Under the pieces are notes generated by a model. It searched no databases. It was not told where the DNA came from and saw nothing but the letters and a program-made list of their open reading frames with translations. A stretch of DNA of 64,000 nt from a virus: positions 1 through 64,000 of the IMG/VR virus record IMGVR_UViG_3300017969_000006. One strand, given 5' to 3'. Shown piece by piece: positions 22,022 through 31,367 of this stretch. The number at the start of each line of letters is the position of its first letter. Positions within the stretch are counted from its first letter, which is position 1. A program made the position numbers and the translations under genes.

Positions 22022-25000
22022 TCACGCCTTTGCATCGCCAGTCAGGAGCCAAGTATCGGTTCCACGCTTATGCAACGTTATCATAGACCACTGTTCACGG
22101 GTTTTAAGACCAACAGCAGCATTGATTGTTACCCCAGACCCAGCAGCCACTGTTGCAGTACCTGTTCCAGTCTGAATAATGTGTACGACAGTTCCAACAG
22201 GGAACGCTACTGAAGAGTTCGGTGGAACCGTGATCGTCGCCGCTGCCGAGACCTCCAAAGTATGACCCTCATTCACAGCGACCAACGTGTGGTTCGCCCC
22301 ATATGCGTCATAGTCGTGGAGAACACTTGTTCCAGCGGGAAGCGTGACCGTCCCAGTAAACGTGGGTGAAGCCAATGGCGCCTTCAGCGCCAGAGAGTTC
22401 GTCACGGTTGTAGAGAAGTTGGCGTCGTCGCCAAGAGCAGCAGCCAACTCGTTCAACGTGTCCAAAGTGGCAGGCGCCGCATCAACAAGGGCGGCGAGTT
22501 CCTGCTGAACGAACGCCGTCGTCGCCACCTGAGTGGTGTTCGTCGTCGTTGCCGCAGTAGGAGCCGTCGGAGTTCCAGTCAGATCAGTATTCGCCAGAAT
22601 GTCAACGTTGACCCATGCCGTGCCGTTCCATTGCAAAACTTCACCTGACGCAGCAGACGTGATTGTGACGTTTCCAACATCGTTGAGCGTGTTGATCTCA
22701 GGAATCGACGCATTCACCCATGCAGTACCGTTGTACTTCAGGAACTCACCGTCAGCCTCTGAGGTGAGCGTGACGTTGGTGATATTTCCAAGCGTGTGTG
22801 CCGTGTTGGCGTAGTTCGTTCCGTCATACAGAAGGATGTCACCGGTGGTCTCGCTAGATGTAGACACACCACCGGCGTTCTGAATCGTCAACGGATACGG
22901 AACCCAGTTGCTTCCATCAAAGTACGCAATATCACCTGTTGAAGGTGCGAGCGAGACCATGTCGACATCCGAAAGGTCATCAAAGGCAAGGGTAGTGTTG
23001 ACCCATGCGGATCCGTTCCATTCAAGAATGTCGCCGGTTGTGGCACTGGTGATGGTTACGTCATCAATTTGATTGACGGATGCGATGGTGTCGTTAACCC
23101 AAGCGCTACCGTTCCACACCAGAAGATCATTTGTGGTGGTGCTACTTAGACTGACATCTCCGACATCACTCAGGTTGGTGAGACCATCATTGACCCACGC
23201 AGTGCCGTTCCATTTGAGTAGATCGCCAGACGATGCGGTGGTGATTGTGACATTGCCCAAACCATTGAGGTTGTGGTTCGAGATATCGGAAACGGTGCCG
23301 GTAACATTGCCAGTCACGTTGCCGGTCAAGTTGCCGGTCACATCGCCAGTCACGTCGCCAGTGACGTCGCCAGTGACATTGCCAGTCACATTGCCAGTCA
23401 AAGCGGCTGAGACACTATTGAAAGTTACATCTGATGTAGTGAGAAGATCCTGACCAACATTGGATGTTTCGATCGACGTTACGCGGCCATAAGCATCAGT
23501 AGTAATCGAAGAAACAAAGTCGGAAGTGTTGGAACCCGTAGTGCTGCCAACAGTGACGCTGCCGAGATCAAGGGTGTCTGCGTTAACAACGATTCGACCC
23601 GAGTCAGCGGTTCCAATGTTGAGAGTATTCCCAGTTTGGCTCAGTCCATCACCAGCAGTAAAGGCCTGAGTTCCAGTGAACTGAGTGAACGCAATCGAGT
23701 CAGTTCCAATTGTGTGAGGATCATTGGTGGAGGTGACGACAAAACCTTGACGTGCGTTTGTCGATCCCGAAAGGACGAAGATTGCTTCGCCGGGCTGCAC
23801 GCCACCGGGCTGGGTGCCGTCAAAATCTTCTGCACGGGTCAAAACCCACGCAGCAGAACCTAAGGCACCCTGAGCAGTCACATCGTAAACGCCATTTTCG
23901 TATGCGTTCGACTGGTTCTTGACAAGAACTCTGTCGCCAGTGGAGGCATTAGTACCGTCAATGACGAGGCGGACTTGGCTTCCCGCTGTCAGAGTGGCAC
24001 CTTCCCCAGAGGTTCCGTTGCTGTACGTCGGTGAATCCGGAAGAGTCGTAGCAGTCGCAAGTTTTGCCGCCTCATGCCAGTCGATTCCAGCAGCAAGATT
24101 GTCAACATATGACTTTGTTGCTGCGTGAGTCGCCTGCGTTGGAGCAGCCCCAAGCGTGACAGTGTTGAATGTGACGTCAGCGTTCGTTGCTACGTCCTGA
24201 CCGATGGAAACGGTTGGCGTGTCGCCTTCACCGGTTGTCGATGACAGCGAAACACCTGTTCCAGCAACAAGATTCTGGACATAATCGCCGGTTGTATCGG
24301 TTCCGAGAGCAACTGAGTTTGCCTGAATTGTGGCGGAGATGTTTACGTCCCCGGTTCCGTCAAAAGAAACAGACCCAACGACATCTCCAGACAACTCAAT
24401 CGTGCGAGCAGTTTCCAGAGCAGTCGCCGTGTCGGCGTTACCAACGAGATCTCCACGGAAGTTGGCGGCTTGCATGTCGGCAAGGTTGAACGAGGCATGA
24501 CCGGTATTTACGTCGCCGTCCACCTCGGGGGTGTAACCGTCGAAAACCTTCCAGTAGCCATCAGATGTATCACGGAAGAAACCAGTATGGGCGTAGGTGC
24601 CGTCGTTGTAGTTACCCGCGAATCCCAAGTCGATGTTGACGGGGGACGCAGTGCCGGACCACGTGTCGCCGGAAGTGTGACCGGTCGTGGCAACAAACTC
24701 GATACTGATACCGTCAGACAGGGCAGTTGGTGAGGTGCTGACGTCAACACCAGTTGCTTCGGTTGTCGAGAAGTTGTCGGTCGACCATTCGAACGTGTCA
24801 ACGCCACCGGTACCTGTTCCGACACCATCGATTCGGACGTAGTAGGTAGTGCTAGAAGTGCCCGAGAAGTGGCCAACAAGCGTTCCGTCGTTGAGGCCCG
24901 AACCAGAGAATGAGGTGGTCTGAATCGTGTTGCCGCCGTTGAGGTAGATCCACGAGTCATCGACAGCAAGGTTGTTGACCGAAACGGTTGACTGTGTTCC

Positions 25001-27856
25001 GAGAATGCTGAGGTTTCCAGCAACAGTCAGGTTTCCGTCAATTCGGGCATCTTCCCGAACGCGGATATCGTCGAAAACTTCCGAAACGATATTGAGTCGA
25101 TAGCAGCCCGGGTTCGAGGCGAGAAGAACTTCTGCGATTTCGACCGCGTAGTTCGGGTAGGTCGGCGGGTTGGTTGTTAGTCCACCCGGAGTTGCAGCCG
25201 ACAAGTGGAGTCGATCGCCAACGGAGTACGACGAGAGGTCGATGCCGAGAAGAATTCCGTCGATGATGATGAAACCATGGGCGCCGTTAGCGATGGTCGC
25301 CTTGGTAATACCGGCAACGTTGATTTTGTCAGGATCGCTCGCATCGGCAAGGGCGATAGTTGGAATAGCAGAATTTTCCCCGGTGTAGTAAACAACCGAC
25401 CCGGCGGCAATGCTGGCCCCCGAGTTGTTGTATACGTACAGGGCGCGCTCCTGACCGAGCGCAATATCGACACCGGTCTGGCTGGTGTCCATGCGGAGAG
25501 CATCGTTTGTGGAGTCGTACCAAACGCGGCTTTCCGCGTGGGTCGGCCTCGACATGGGTGTGTACGACGAAACATCCCAATCGATGTAGTCGGTGTCGAG
25601 ATGGTTCGGAGTGTCGTTAGCGCGACCCGCACCAAGAATGAGGATTTCGCCAGTGGTTGTGTCCTGACGAACCACACGACCGATCGCCTGAATCTTGTCG
25701 TCCTCGCCAGTCGGCCGTGTCGAGGTTAGGCCGCCACCGTCGGCAACATACAAAACTGTGTTAACGCTGTAAGCGTTAGTGTTCATGCTTTCGATGACAC
25801 CCAGAATTACCGCATGACCTTCAGCGTTATTTTCCAATTCGGCTGTGGTAATACCCAACGCTGGCATGGTCGAGGCGGTAGCCGCATCAGACGGTGAAAC
25901 CTCGGTGGCTCCACTCGCCCCAACAGATCCCGTAGCGTAAACCGGAGTACCCTTAGCAATCGTTGAACCACTGGTGTTCTTGACATGCAGATACACAGGG
26001 CCAGCCAACTGGCCGTGAATATGTGAAGCATCAAGCAGACTATTGACAGTTACATCTTCGAACGTGACGTTTGCCGTCGAGTCGAGCGTGATTGTCGGGG
26101 TGGCACCTTCACCAGAGTTGTTGGTCAGGGTGACACCGTTACCCGCGACAAGACTTTGTACGTAGTCCCCGGTCGTATCGGTCCCCAGAGCAATACTGTT
26201 GGCTTGGATTGTCGTTGTGATGTCGACGTTGGCCGTGCCATCAAAGGAGACTGATCCAGCAACATCCCCGCTAAGGGAGATTGTTCGAGCAGTTTCAAGT
26301 GCAGTTGCCGTGTCCGCATTGCCGGTCACATCACCAGTGACGTCTGCTGTTACGGTGTTGAAAGTTACGTCACTTGTGGTTTCTACTGCCTGACCAATGG
26401 CGACAGTTGGGGTTGATCCTTCACCAGAGTTGTTTGAGAGCGTTACACCGGTTCCGGCAGTGAGATTTTCTACGTAATCACCAACGGTGTCGGTACCCAA
26501 ATTGATTTGGTCATTGACCCAAGCGGAGCCATTCCACTTTAAGAAATCACCGGTGGTAGCCGATGTGATTGTAACGTCCGAACGACCTGTAGTAAGGGTC
26601 AAATCTGGGGTTGTTTGCACCCAAGTCGAAGTGGAAGAATCATAAAGAATGATGTCGCCATTTGATGGGTTGCCGACACTGACATTGGCGATCTGGTTGA
26701 ATTCGGTTGGGAAGGGGTAGTACGTCGTACCATCGTTTGTCCATTCCCATGCGTCAGAAGTTTCGTTCCAACGCAGGAGAACATTTGCTGATGTTCCACG
26801 CTCAATCTCAATTCCGGCATTTGTTGATGGTGCTCCGGTGACATTGGAATTAAGTGTGACAATATTGTCTTCAACCGCAAGGGTTTCAGTGTTAAGTGTC
26901 GTGGTGGTTCCGTTAACAGTAAGGTCGCCATCGACGGTGACATCATTAAACGTGACGTCACTTGTGGTTTCGACTGCCTGACCAATTGCAACGGTGGGCG
27001 TATTACCTTCACCCGTTCCGCCAGTGATAGTTACACCCGTGCCAGCGGTGACGCCCTCCGTGTAATTACCCGTGGTGTCGGTGCCAAGAGCAACTGAATC
27101 AGCCTGAATCGTTGCGGCAATATCAACGTTGGCAGTTCCGTCAAATGACACTGAGCCAACAACGTCTCCGCTCAACGAAATGGTTCGCGCTGTTTCAAGA
27201 GAGGTGGCAGTGTCTGCGTTGCCGGTCAGGTCTCCAGTGAGTCCGTTGCTTGTCGACAGCCCGCCAGAAAGTGAAATGTCGGTTCCATCGCTGCTGATTG
27301 TCGCTCCACCGAGGTCAATCGAGGAGCCCGACAAGTAGATGTCGCGGAAGCGCGCCGAACTTGAACCCAAGTCGTAAGAAACGTCAGCATCAGGAAGAAT
27401 GTTTCCGCCAACAGTGATTCCGGCATCGGTTGTAACCGTGTTGAAAGTGACGTCATCCGTGGTTCCAACGGACTGGCCAATTGCGATCGTTGGCGTAGCG
27501 CCTTCACCAGAGTTGTTGGTAAGAGTGACGCCAGTTCCAGCGGTGAGGCTCTCAACGTAGTCGCCTACCGAGTCCGTGCCGAGATTGACGGCATCGTTAA
27601 TCCACGCGGATCCGTTCCAGCGGAGGAAGTCGCCATCCGCAGCAGAGGTGATTGTGACATCACTAATGTCATTCAATACACCGGCGTTAAGAGTATTGAG
27701 GTATCCAAGGCTGGTCCAAGCGGTCGAACCATCGCCGACTTTCATCTTGGCCGTATCGGACTCGTAACCTACTTCACCGTTAGCAAGGGTGGGGTTGGCC
27801 GAGGTCCAAGAAGCAGCCGTGCCTCTCCGGAACTGGATTACGACATTTGCGCTCAT
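22022..27856 (-). CDS. Giant modular tail fibre protein
   Basis: A 1944-residue fibre. The N-terminus (VVIQFRRGTAASWTSANPTL, GEVGYESDTAKMKVGDG) is the common phage fibre attachment motif. It is followed by five to six modules of about 100-150 residues sharing ARTISLSGDVVGSVSFDGT and SVALGTDTTGDYV, and many shorter units of the type DVTITSATTGDFLKWNGSAW. A run of NVTGDVTG repeats lies near 23290-23400. Residues about 600-690 and 760-850 form distinct domains (GSTIAKGTPVYATG; GASIAAGSVVYYTG). The C-terminus (LPAGTSVLHDYDAYG to TWLLTGDAKA) is a known fibre end. It is probably the long trimeric side fibre. Overlap of one base with 27857-28585. Confidence 0.85.
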   Translation of the reverse strand: MSANVVIQFRRGTAASWTSANPTLANGEVGYESDTAKMKVGDGSTAWTSLGYLNTLNAGVLNDISDVTITSAADGDFLRWNGSAWINDAVNLGTDSVGDYVESLTAGTGVTLTNNSGEGATPTIAIGQSVGTTDDVTFNTVTTDAGITVGGNILPDADVSYDLGSSSARFRDIYLSGSSIDLGGATISSDGTDISLSGGLSTSNGLTGDLTGNADTATSLETARTISLSGDVVGSVSFDGTANVDIAATIQADSVALGTDTTGNYTEGVTAGTGVTITGGTGEGNTPTVAIGQAVETTSDVTFNDVTVDGDLTVNGTTTTLNTETLAVEDNIVTLNSNVTGAPSTNAGIEIERGTSANVLLRWNETSDAWEWTNDGTTYYPFPTEFNQIANVSVGNPSNGDIILYDSSTSTWVQTTPDLTLTTGRSDVTITSATTGDFLKWNGSAWVNDQINLGTDTVGDYVENLTAGTGVTLSNNSGEGSTPTVAIGQAVETTSDVTFNTVTADVTGDVTGNADTATALETARTISLSGDVAGSVSFDGTANVDITTTIQANSIALGTDTTGDYVQSLVAGNGVTLTNNSGEGATPTITLDSTANVTFEDVTVNSLLDASHIHGQLAGPVYLHVKNTSGSTIAKGTPVYATGSVGASGATEVSPSDAATASTMPALGITTAELENNAEGHAVILGVIESMNTNAYSVNTVLYVADGGGLTSTRPTGEDDKIQAIGRVVRQDTTTGEILILGAGRANDTPNHLDTDYIDWDVSSYTPMSRPTHAESRVWYDSTNDALRMDTSQTGVDIALGQERALYVYNNSGASIAAGSVVYYTGENSAIPTIALADASDPDKINVAGITKATIANGAHGFIIIDGILLGIDLSSYSVGDRLHLSAATPGGLTTNPPTYPNYAVEIAEVLLASNPGCYRLNIVSEVFDDIRVREDARIDGNLTVAGNLSILGTQSTVSVNNLAVDDSWIYLNGGNTIQTTSFSGSGLNDGTLVGHFSGTSSTTYYVRIDGVGTGTGGVDTFEWSTDNFSTTEATGVDVSTSPTALSDGISIEFVATTGHTSGDTWSGTASPVNIDLGFAGNYNDGTYAHTGFFRDTSDGYWKVFDGYTPEVDGDVNTGHASFNLADMQAANFRGDLVGNADTATALETARTIELSGDVVGSVSFDGTGDVNISATIQANSVALGTDTTGDYVQNLVAGTGVSLSSTTGEGDTPTVSIGQDVATNADVTFNTVTLGAAPTQATHAATKSYVDNLAAGIDWHEAAKLATATTLPDSPTYSNGTSGEGATLTAGSQVRLVIDGTNASTGDRVLVKNQSNAYENGVYDVTAQGALGSAAWVLTRAEDFDGTQPGGVQPGEAIFVLSGSTNARQGFVVTSTNDPHTIGTDSIAFTQFTGTQAFTAGDGLSQTGNTLNIGTADSGRIVVNADTLDLGSVTVGSTTGSNTSDFVSSITTDAYGRVTSIETSNVGQDLLTTSDVTFNSVSAALTGNVTGNVTGDVTGDVTGDVTGNLTGNVTGNVTGTVSDISNHNLNGLGNVTITTASSGDLLKWNGTAWVNDGLTNLSDVGDVSLSSTTTNDLLVWNGSAWVNDTIASVNQIDDVTITSATTGDILEWNGSAWVNTTLAFDDLSDVDMVSLAPSTGDIAYFDGSNWVPYPLTIQNAGGVSTSSETTGDILLYDGTNYANTAHTLGNITNVTLTSEADGEFLKYNGTAWVNASIPEINTLNDVGNVTITSAASGEVLQWNGTAWVNVDILANTDLTGTPTAPTAATTTNTTQVATTAFVQQELAALVDAAPATLDTLNELAAALGDDANFSTTVTNSLALKAPLASPTFTGTVTLPAGTSVLHDYDAYGANHTLVAVNEGHTLEVSAAATITVPPNSSVAFPVGTVVHIIQTGTGTATVAAGSGVTINAAVGLKTREQWSMITLHKRGTDTWLLTGDAKA

Positions 27857-28585
27857 TTACACTCCACCTGCGTCAATAGATACATGAGCCCGGAGCCAAG
27901 TGGTTGGTGAGCCACCATCAGCCGAAATCACATCTTGCCATGAATAATTGTAGTCTGTAGCGTCGTTCTTCGTTAGCACCTGTCCGGTAGCCCCTCCCGC
28001 AGGAAGAGCGTAAAAGGTGCTTGCCTCCCACTGGGCGGTTGAAGAGTTGTACTGGAGAACCTGTCCGTCGGTTGGGCTTGATGCATCAACGTCAGATAGT
28101 GAGTTCAGATCAATGGCGCCAGTCGCGCTTACCCACTGATTTCCGGTTCGGACGTACAGAATTCCGTCGTCGGTGTCGAACCACATGTCACCGTCGGCGA
28201 TATTGTTGGTCGGCGCAGAGGTTGAAAGTTCGACACTTGCGCTGCCAGCCTTGACCCAAGCGCCTTGGCTGCGAAGGTACAGGCGGTCCTCGTCGACATC
28301 GATGGCCATAGCGCCATCCGGGAGACTGGTGGTCGGCGGCCCGCTAGTAGTTAAAGTAATTACACCGTTTGATGCATACAGGGTGTCATCAGTTTTGAGT
28401 GTGGTGGCATCCGACCTATAAAGGTTTACATCACCAGCACCCGAACCATCACCCCAAGTGAGCCGTCCGCCTGCATCAATCCTCAGCCGAGCATTTGAAT
28501 CACCGCTGACACGCGCGGAAATTGCTTCGTCTCCCGCATTGGCGAATTCGACGCCCCTTACGGGCGTGCCTACAAATCGTGTCAT
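27857..28585 (-). CDS. Tail fibre protein
   Basis: A 242-residue fibre-type protein. It has WNGS-like units (DGILYVRTGNQWVSATGAID, NSLSDVDASSPTDGQVLQYN) also used in the giant fibre next door, and an N-terminal beta-rich segment (EAISARVSGDSNARLRIDAG). LYLRSQGAWVKAGS repeats the short hairpin motif. It ends one base after the giant fibre start, so the two are probably assembled into one fibre or one complex. A linker or proximal segment is likely. Confidence 0.7.
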   Translation of the reverse strand: MTRFVGTPVRGVEFANAGDEAISARVSGDSNARLRIDAGGRLTWGDGSGAGDVNLYRSDATTLKTDDTLYASNGVITLTTSGPPTTSLPDGAMAIDVDEDRLYLRSQGAWVKAGSASVELSTSAPTNNIADGDMWFDTDDGILYVRTGNQWVSATGAIDLNSLSDVDASSPTDGQVLQYNSSTAQWEASTFYALPAGGATGQVLTKNDATDYNYSWQDVISADGGSPTTWLRAHVSIDAGGV

Positions 28586-28637
28586 GGTGAATCAGCCTCA
28601 ACTGTTTCGTTGTTAGTGCCCCTCAAGGCAGAATTTT

Positions 28638-29996
28638 TTAGCCGCTGATGACCACCCGATATGCGCCAGAAGCAGGCGCAACCGAGAAGGAAACATCAAC
28701 TTGGTTGGCGTTCGTCCGCACAACATCAGTAATCACAGTGTCATAGGTATTGCTGTCGTATACCTGAACGGTGACGTCGCGAGTGCCAAAGTTGTGAACG
28801 ATCGAGAAAGTGGTGTCAGTCGCATTACCGACAGTTTGGGCTGAAACCCGCGCCAAAGTCGGGGTGCTTGTGGTAAGGCCCGTCGCCGATGTCGCGGCGA
28901 GATTGTCGCGAGCGTCAGCCTCCGTACTGGCGTTCGTGCCACCATTTGCGATTGGAAGCAGGCCGCTGACACCGTTGCCAGATGCACTCGTGAGATCAAT
29001 CGTGTCAGTCGACAGAACACCTGAGGTAAACGTGATTCCAGTGCCCGCAATGTTGGAGTCAAGAGCAAGACCATCAGCGGTAGTTGTCAACCCGTCATAA
29101 TTGGTGTCAATCTTGATTTGAAGATCGTCGGAAGCAATTTCGATGCCACCGTCACTCGCAACATTTACGTTAAGAACATCACCAGTTTTTGATAGGCCGT
29201 CACCAGCAAGAATCGTTCCAGCCACCGAGAAGAGCGCAAATTCAAGCCCTGTCGTGCCGAGCGTAATTGTGCCATTGTTCGTGAGAACCCAACCGGCATC
29301 GGCATTGATCGTGCCTTCTTCAACGAAGGTGAACATTCCGGGAGTGACCTCATCGGCGCTGTCTGCGTCAGTTGCTCGAACCGCTGCTCCAGATGCTTGA
29401 ACGATATAAATGCCGTTTTCGGAAGCAGAAGTCTGATCTTTGACAAGGACGCGATCCCCAGCGACCAGAGTCACACCATCTATAGTGTCTCCAGCCTCAA
29501 GGTCGGTAGTGATACTTAGGTTGGTGGTTGTTGCTGCACGGACCGAGGCCTTAACGTCAAGACCGGTGCGAGCCGCGTCAACGTATGCCTTGTTGGCGGC
29601 GTCCAGATCGTTTACCGGAGCGGAAACCTGAAGTCGTCCACCAGAATCGCGCAGGGCAATTGTCGAGCCAGTGTTTTGTGAGGTCTTGTTATCAAGGGCC
29701 TGCTTATCGGTGCCATTCAGCAGTCCGGATGCGCCAGAGGGGACTGAGTCAGCGATCGAGAAGGTGACTGAACCGTTGGATTCCGTAATGGTGAGAGCGG
29801 TCGTCAGAGACGAGAGTGCGTGGAGTGCTTTACGCCAGCCGGTGCCGTCATAGACTTTGAGTACCTTTTCGGTACTGTTGTAGATCAGTCGACCCTCAAA
29901 GTTGTTTGTAGTGGGGTCAGCGGAGAGGCTCTCGAAGCGACCATTGAGCAACTGATTCTGATTGAGGTCGAGATTCGTTACAAATTTTTGCGCCAT
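28638..29996 (-). CDS. Tail fibre protein
   Basis: A 452-residue fibre. The start (FVTNLDLNQNQLLNGRFESL, GRLIYNSTEKVLKVYDGTGW) is a standard phage fibre opening. The middle has ADGLALDS, DILNVN-like beta repeats and KASVRAATTTNLS. The C-terminus (IVHNFGTRDVTVQVYDSNTY, APASGAYRVVISG) is a frequent terminal domain of large-phage fibres. Modules (SASENGIYIVQASGAAV) match segments of the giant fibre (SNAYENGVYDVTAQGALG), showing module exchange between the two genes. Confidence 0.75.
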   Translation of the reverse strand: MAQKFVTNLDLNQNQLLNGRFESLSADPTTNNFEGRLIYNSTEKVLKVYDGTGWRKALHALSSLTTALTITESNGSVTFSIADSVPSGASGLLNGTDKQALDNKTSQNTGSTIALRDSGGRLQVSAPVNDLDAANKAYVDAARTGLDVKASVRAATTTNLSITTDLEAGDTIDGVTLVAGDRVLVKDQTSASENGIYIVQASGAAVRATDADSADEVTPGMFTFVEEGTINADAGWVLTNNGTITLGTTGLEFALFSVAGTILAGDGLSKTGDVLNVNVASDGGIEIASDDLQIKIDTNYDGLTTTADGLALDSNIAGTGITFTSGVLSTDTIDLTSASGNGVSGLLPIANGGTNASTEADARDNLAATSATGLTTSTPTLARVSAQTVGNATDTTFSIVHNFGTRDVTVQVYDSNTYDTVITDVVRTNANQVDVSFSVAPASGAYRVVISG

Positions 29997-30008
29997 TGAT
30001 GACTCCCG

Positions 30009-30320
30009 TTACGTGAGATAGGCAAAGCCAGAAAAAGGAGCCGTAAACTCCAACCGAACTTCACTGTTACTTACATATGATACATCACCAAAAACGACTG
30101 TATCGGCAGAATCAACAACCATCACGGACGGTTTCCCACCCAAAGTGTGATTAATTGTCCACGTTTGGGATGGCGATCCTTGAGTGTGCACGTGACGTCT
30201 GGTGTTGGTCCCACCAGCACTGAGCCGCACCTCGATAATTGTTGGGGCTTCTTCGTCAACCGTAACCTGATTGGGAGAGTCCTGATAGACGTAAACCTGA
30301 TTTGGAACTGAGTTGCTCAA
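30009..30320 (-). CDS. Short fibre-type structural protein
   Basis: A 103-residue protein. Its last part (WTINHTLGGKPSVMVVDSAD, EVRLEFTAPFSGFAYLT) resembles the C-terminal domain of the fibre at 28638-29996, while the N-terminal part (NQVYVYQDSPNQVTV, PTIIEVRLSAGG) is a short beta segment. It overlaps 30317-30694 by 4 bases (ATGA). It is probably a baseplate- or fibre-tip component. Confidence 0.6.
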   Translation of the reverse strand: MSNSVPNQVYVYQDSPNQVTVDEEAPTIIEVRLSAGGTNTRRHVHTQGSPSQTWTINHTLGGKPSVMVVDSADTVVFGDVSYVSNSEVRLEFTAPFSGFAYLT

Positions 30321-30694
30321 CGTGTCACCTCCAAGGACAATGTAAATGTCCCCTTCAAGACACGACTCACAACGCCAGCACCAGAAATAATTTCCAAGTC
30401 GTACACACCGTCAGATGTCAACGATGCAGTCGTCGAATCATCCATTGACAAAACGATGCGACCTTTTACGCCTGCCGGTTCAATCGAAATACGCCCATTT
30501 TCAGTAGTTAACTCAACCTGAAACGACGTCGATTCAGTTGTGCGACGTACCTGCATACGGGCCGTATAGTTCTCGAGATCCATCTCCTGATACGTGGTAC
30601 CAGTAGGATCGGTAGGATCTGGTTCCTTCAGAACTATGTCACGGGTAAAAGTAGCCCCTTGTTCGCATGTAATGTTGTATACACCTGCAATCAT
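30317..30694 (-). CDS. Putative virion structural protein
   Basis: A 125-residue protein starting IAGVYNITCEQGATFTRDIV, with LENYTARMQVRRTTES in the middle and a beta-rich end (VYDLEIISGAGVVSRVLKG). This QGATF...YTARMQVR pattern recurs in small structural proteins of myoviruses from marine hosts, beside fibres. It overlaps the gene downstream by 4 bases. A baseplate or fibre-associated role is likely; no exact function is known. Confidence 0.6.
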   Translation of the reverse strand: MIAGVYNITCEQGATFTRDIVLKEPDPTDPTGTTYQEMDLENYTARMQVRRTTESTSFQVELTTENGRISIEPAGVKGRIVLSMDDSTTASLTSDGVYDLEIISGAGVVSRVLKGTFTLSLEVTR

Positions 30695-30736
30695 GGGCGC
30701 CTCTTCCCTCTAAACCTACTTAATTGTAGATCAGAG

Positions 30737-30753
30737 ACCCGGTTAAACCGGGT
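30737..30753 (-). terminator. Stem-loop after the holin gene
   Basis: ACCCGGTTAAACCGGGT is a perfect 17-base inverted repeat 13 bases beyond the holin stop codon. There is no U-tract after it on the minus strand, so it may be a weak terminator, a processing site or an operator. Confidence 0.4.
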
Positions 30754-30766
30754 AAATTCGCGCCGA

Positions 30767-30982
30767 TCAGAGAACGGAAGCCGAATTTTTGTTCGGTCCA
30801 ACCTTCTTCAGGCCCATGCTCATGGCAATCGAGAGCGCAACAGCGACAACGCCGGCTTTCAGATTGTCGGAACTAGCGAGGCCGTCGAAGTCGGCTCCCG
30901 TGGCCATCCAAACGCCGAGATACGCCTGAACGAAAGTTTTCGCAGCGCGCTCAACAGAGTCTTTGATAAAGTTCATGTTCAT
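30767..30982 (-). CDS. Holin, r1t type
   Basis: A 71-residue protein from ATG 30982 with GGGAGG upstream. FIKDSVERAAKTFVQAYLGVW followed by a hydrophobic segment, LKAGVVAVALSIAMSMGL, and a basic, Ser-rich end is the pattern of r1t-like holins common in actinophages (ERAxKTFxQ). It should insert into the inner membrane and time lysis. No endolysin is recognised beside it; the tape measure's peptidase domain is not a lysis enzyme. The gene sits among tail genes, unlike a classic lysis cassette. Confidence 0.7.
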   Translation of the reverse strand: MNMNFIKDSVERAAKTFVQAYLGVWMATGADFDGLASSDNLKAGVVAVALSIAMSMGLKKVGPNKNSASVL

Positions 30983-31037
30983 TTTGACCTCCCGGTCGTG
31001 TGTGCGGTGTGCACCTATATTATACCAAACAAGGAGG

Positions 31038-31346
31038 TCAGTTGATGACTTCCATGTACAACAGGACCTGCCCGGTTCGGTTTTCTTGAGCATCAACCTC
31101 GGCTTTCGTAGCAACCCTCTGCCAACCTGAACCATCATAGAAATGTGGCCGCTTCAAGTCGGTATTGCCGTCCGATTCATGCTCAATGTACGTCATTGTC
31201 CCTGAATCTCGAAACGATCCAAGGCCAGAATCGGCAGCGGAAATCGTGTCAAAGTACATGACCGACTGTTGCATCAAATACTCATTCATTTGCGTGGCAG
31301 TCAGCACCGTTTCGGGCTGAAACTCCATGAAACCTGAACCAGACAT
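31038..31346 (-). CDS. Tail or baseplate-associated small protein
   Basis: A 102-residue protein. MEFQPETVLTATQMNEYLMQ near the start (TA-x-x-MN-x-YL-x-x-Q) is a motif of phage fibre-attachment proteins, followed by VMYFDTISAADSGLG and FYDGSGWQRV. The second half is a short beta hairpin region. It lies 21 bases from the 1368-residue baseplate gene and probably contacts the fibres. The function is inferred from motif and context. Confidence 0.55.
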   Translation of the reverse strand: MSGSGFMEFQPETVLTATQMNEYLMQQSVMYFDTISAADSGLGSFRDSGTMTYIEHESDGNTDLKRPHFYDGSGWQRVATKAEVDAQENRTGQVLLYMEVIN

Positions 31347-31367
31347 AATCTCTCCTTATACCCAATA

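Noticed and set aside
23290-23400. Short tandem repeat that might be an origin or iteron array
   Set aside because: The 12-base units encode TG[ND]V repeats in frame within the giant fibre and are explained by protein repetition.
30983-31138. Longer N-terminus for the holin
   Set aside because: The extra residues overlap the 102-residue gene 31038-31346 and lack a ribosome-binding site, whereas ATG 30982 has GGGAGG upstream.
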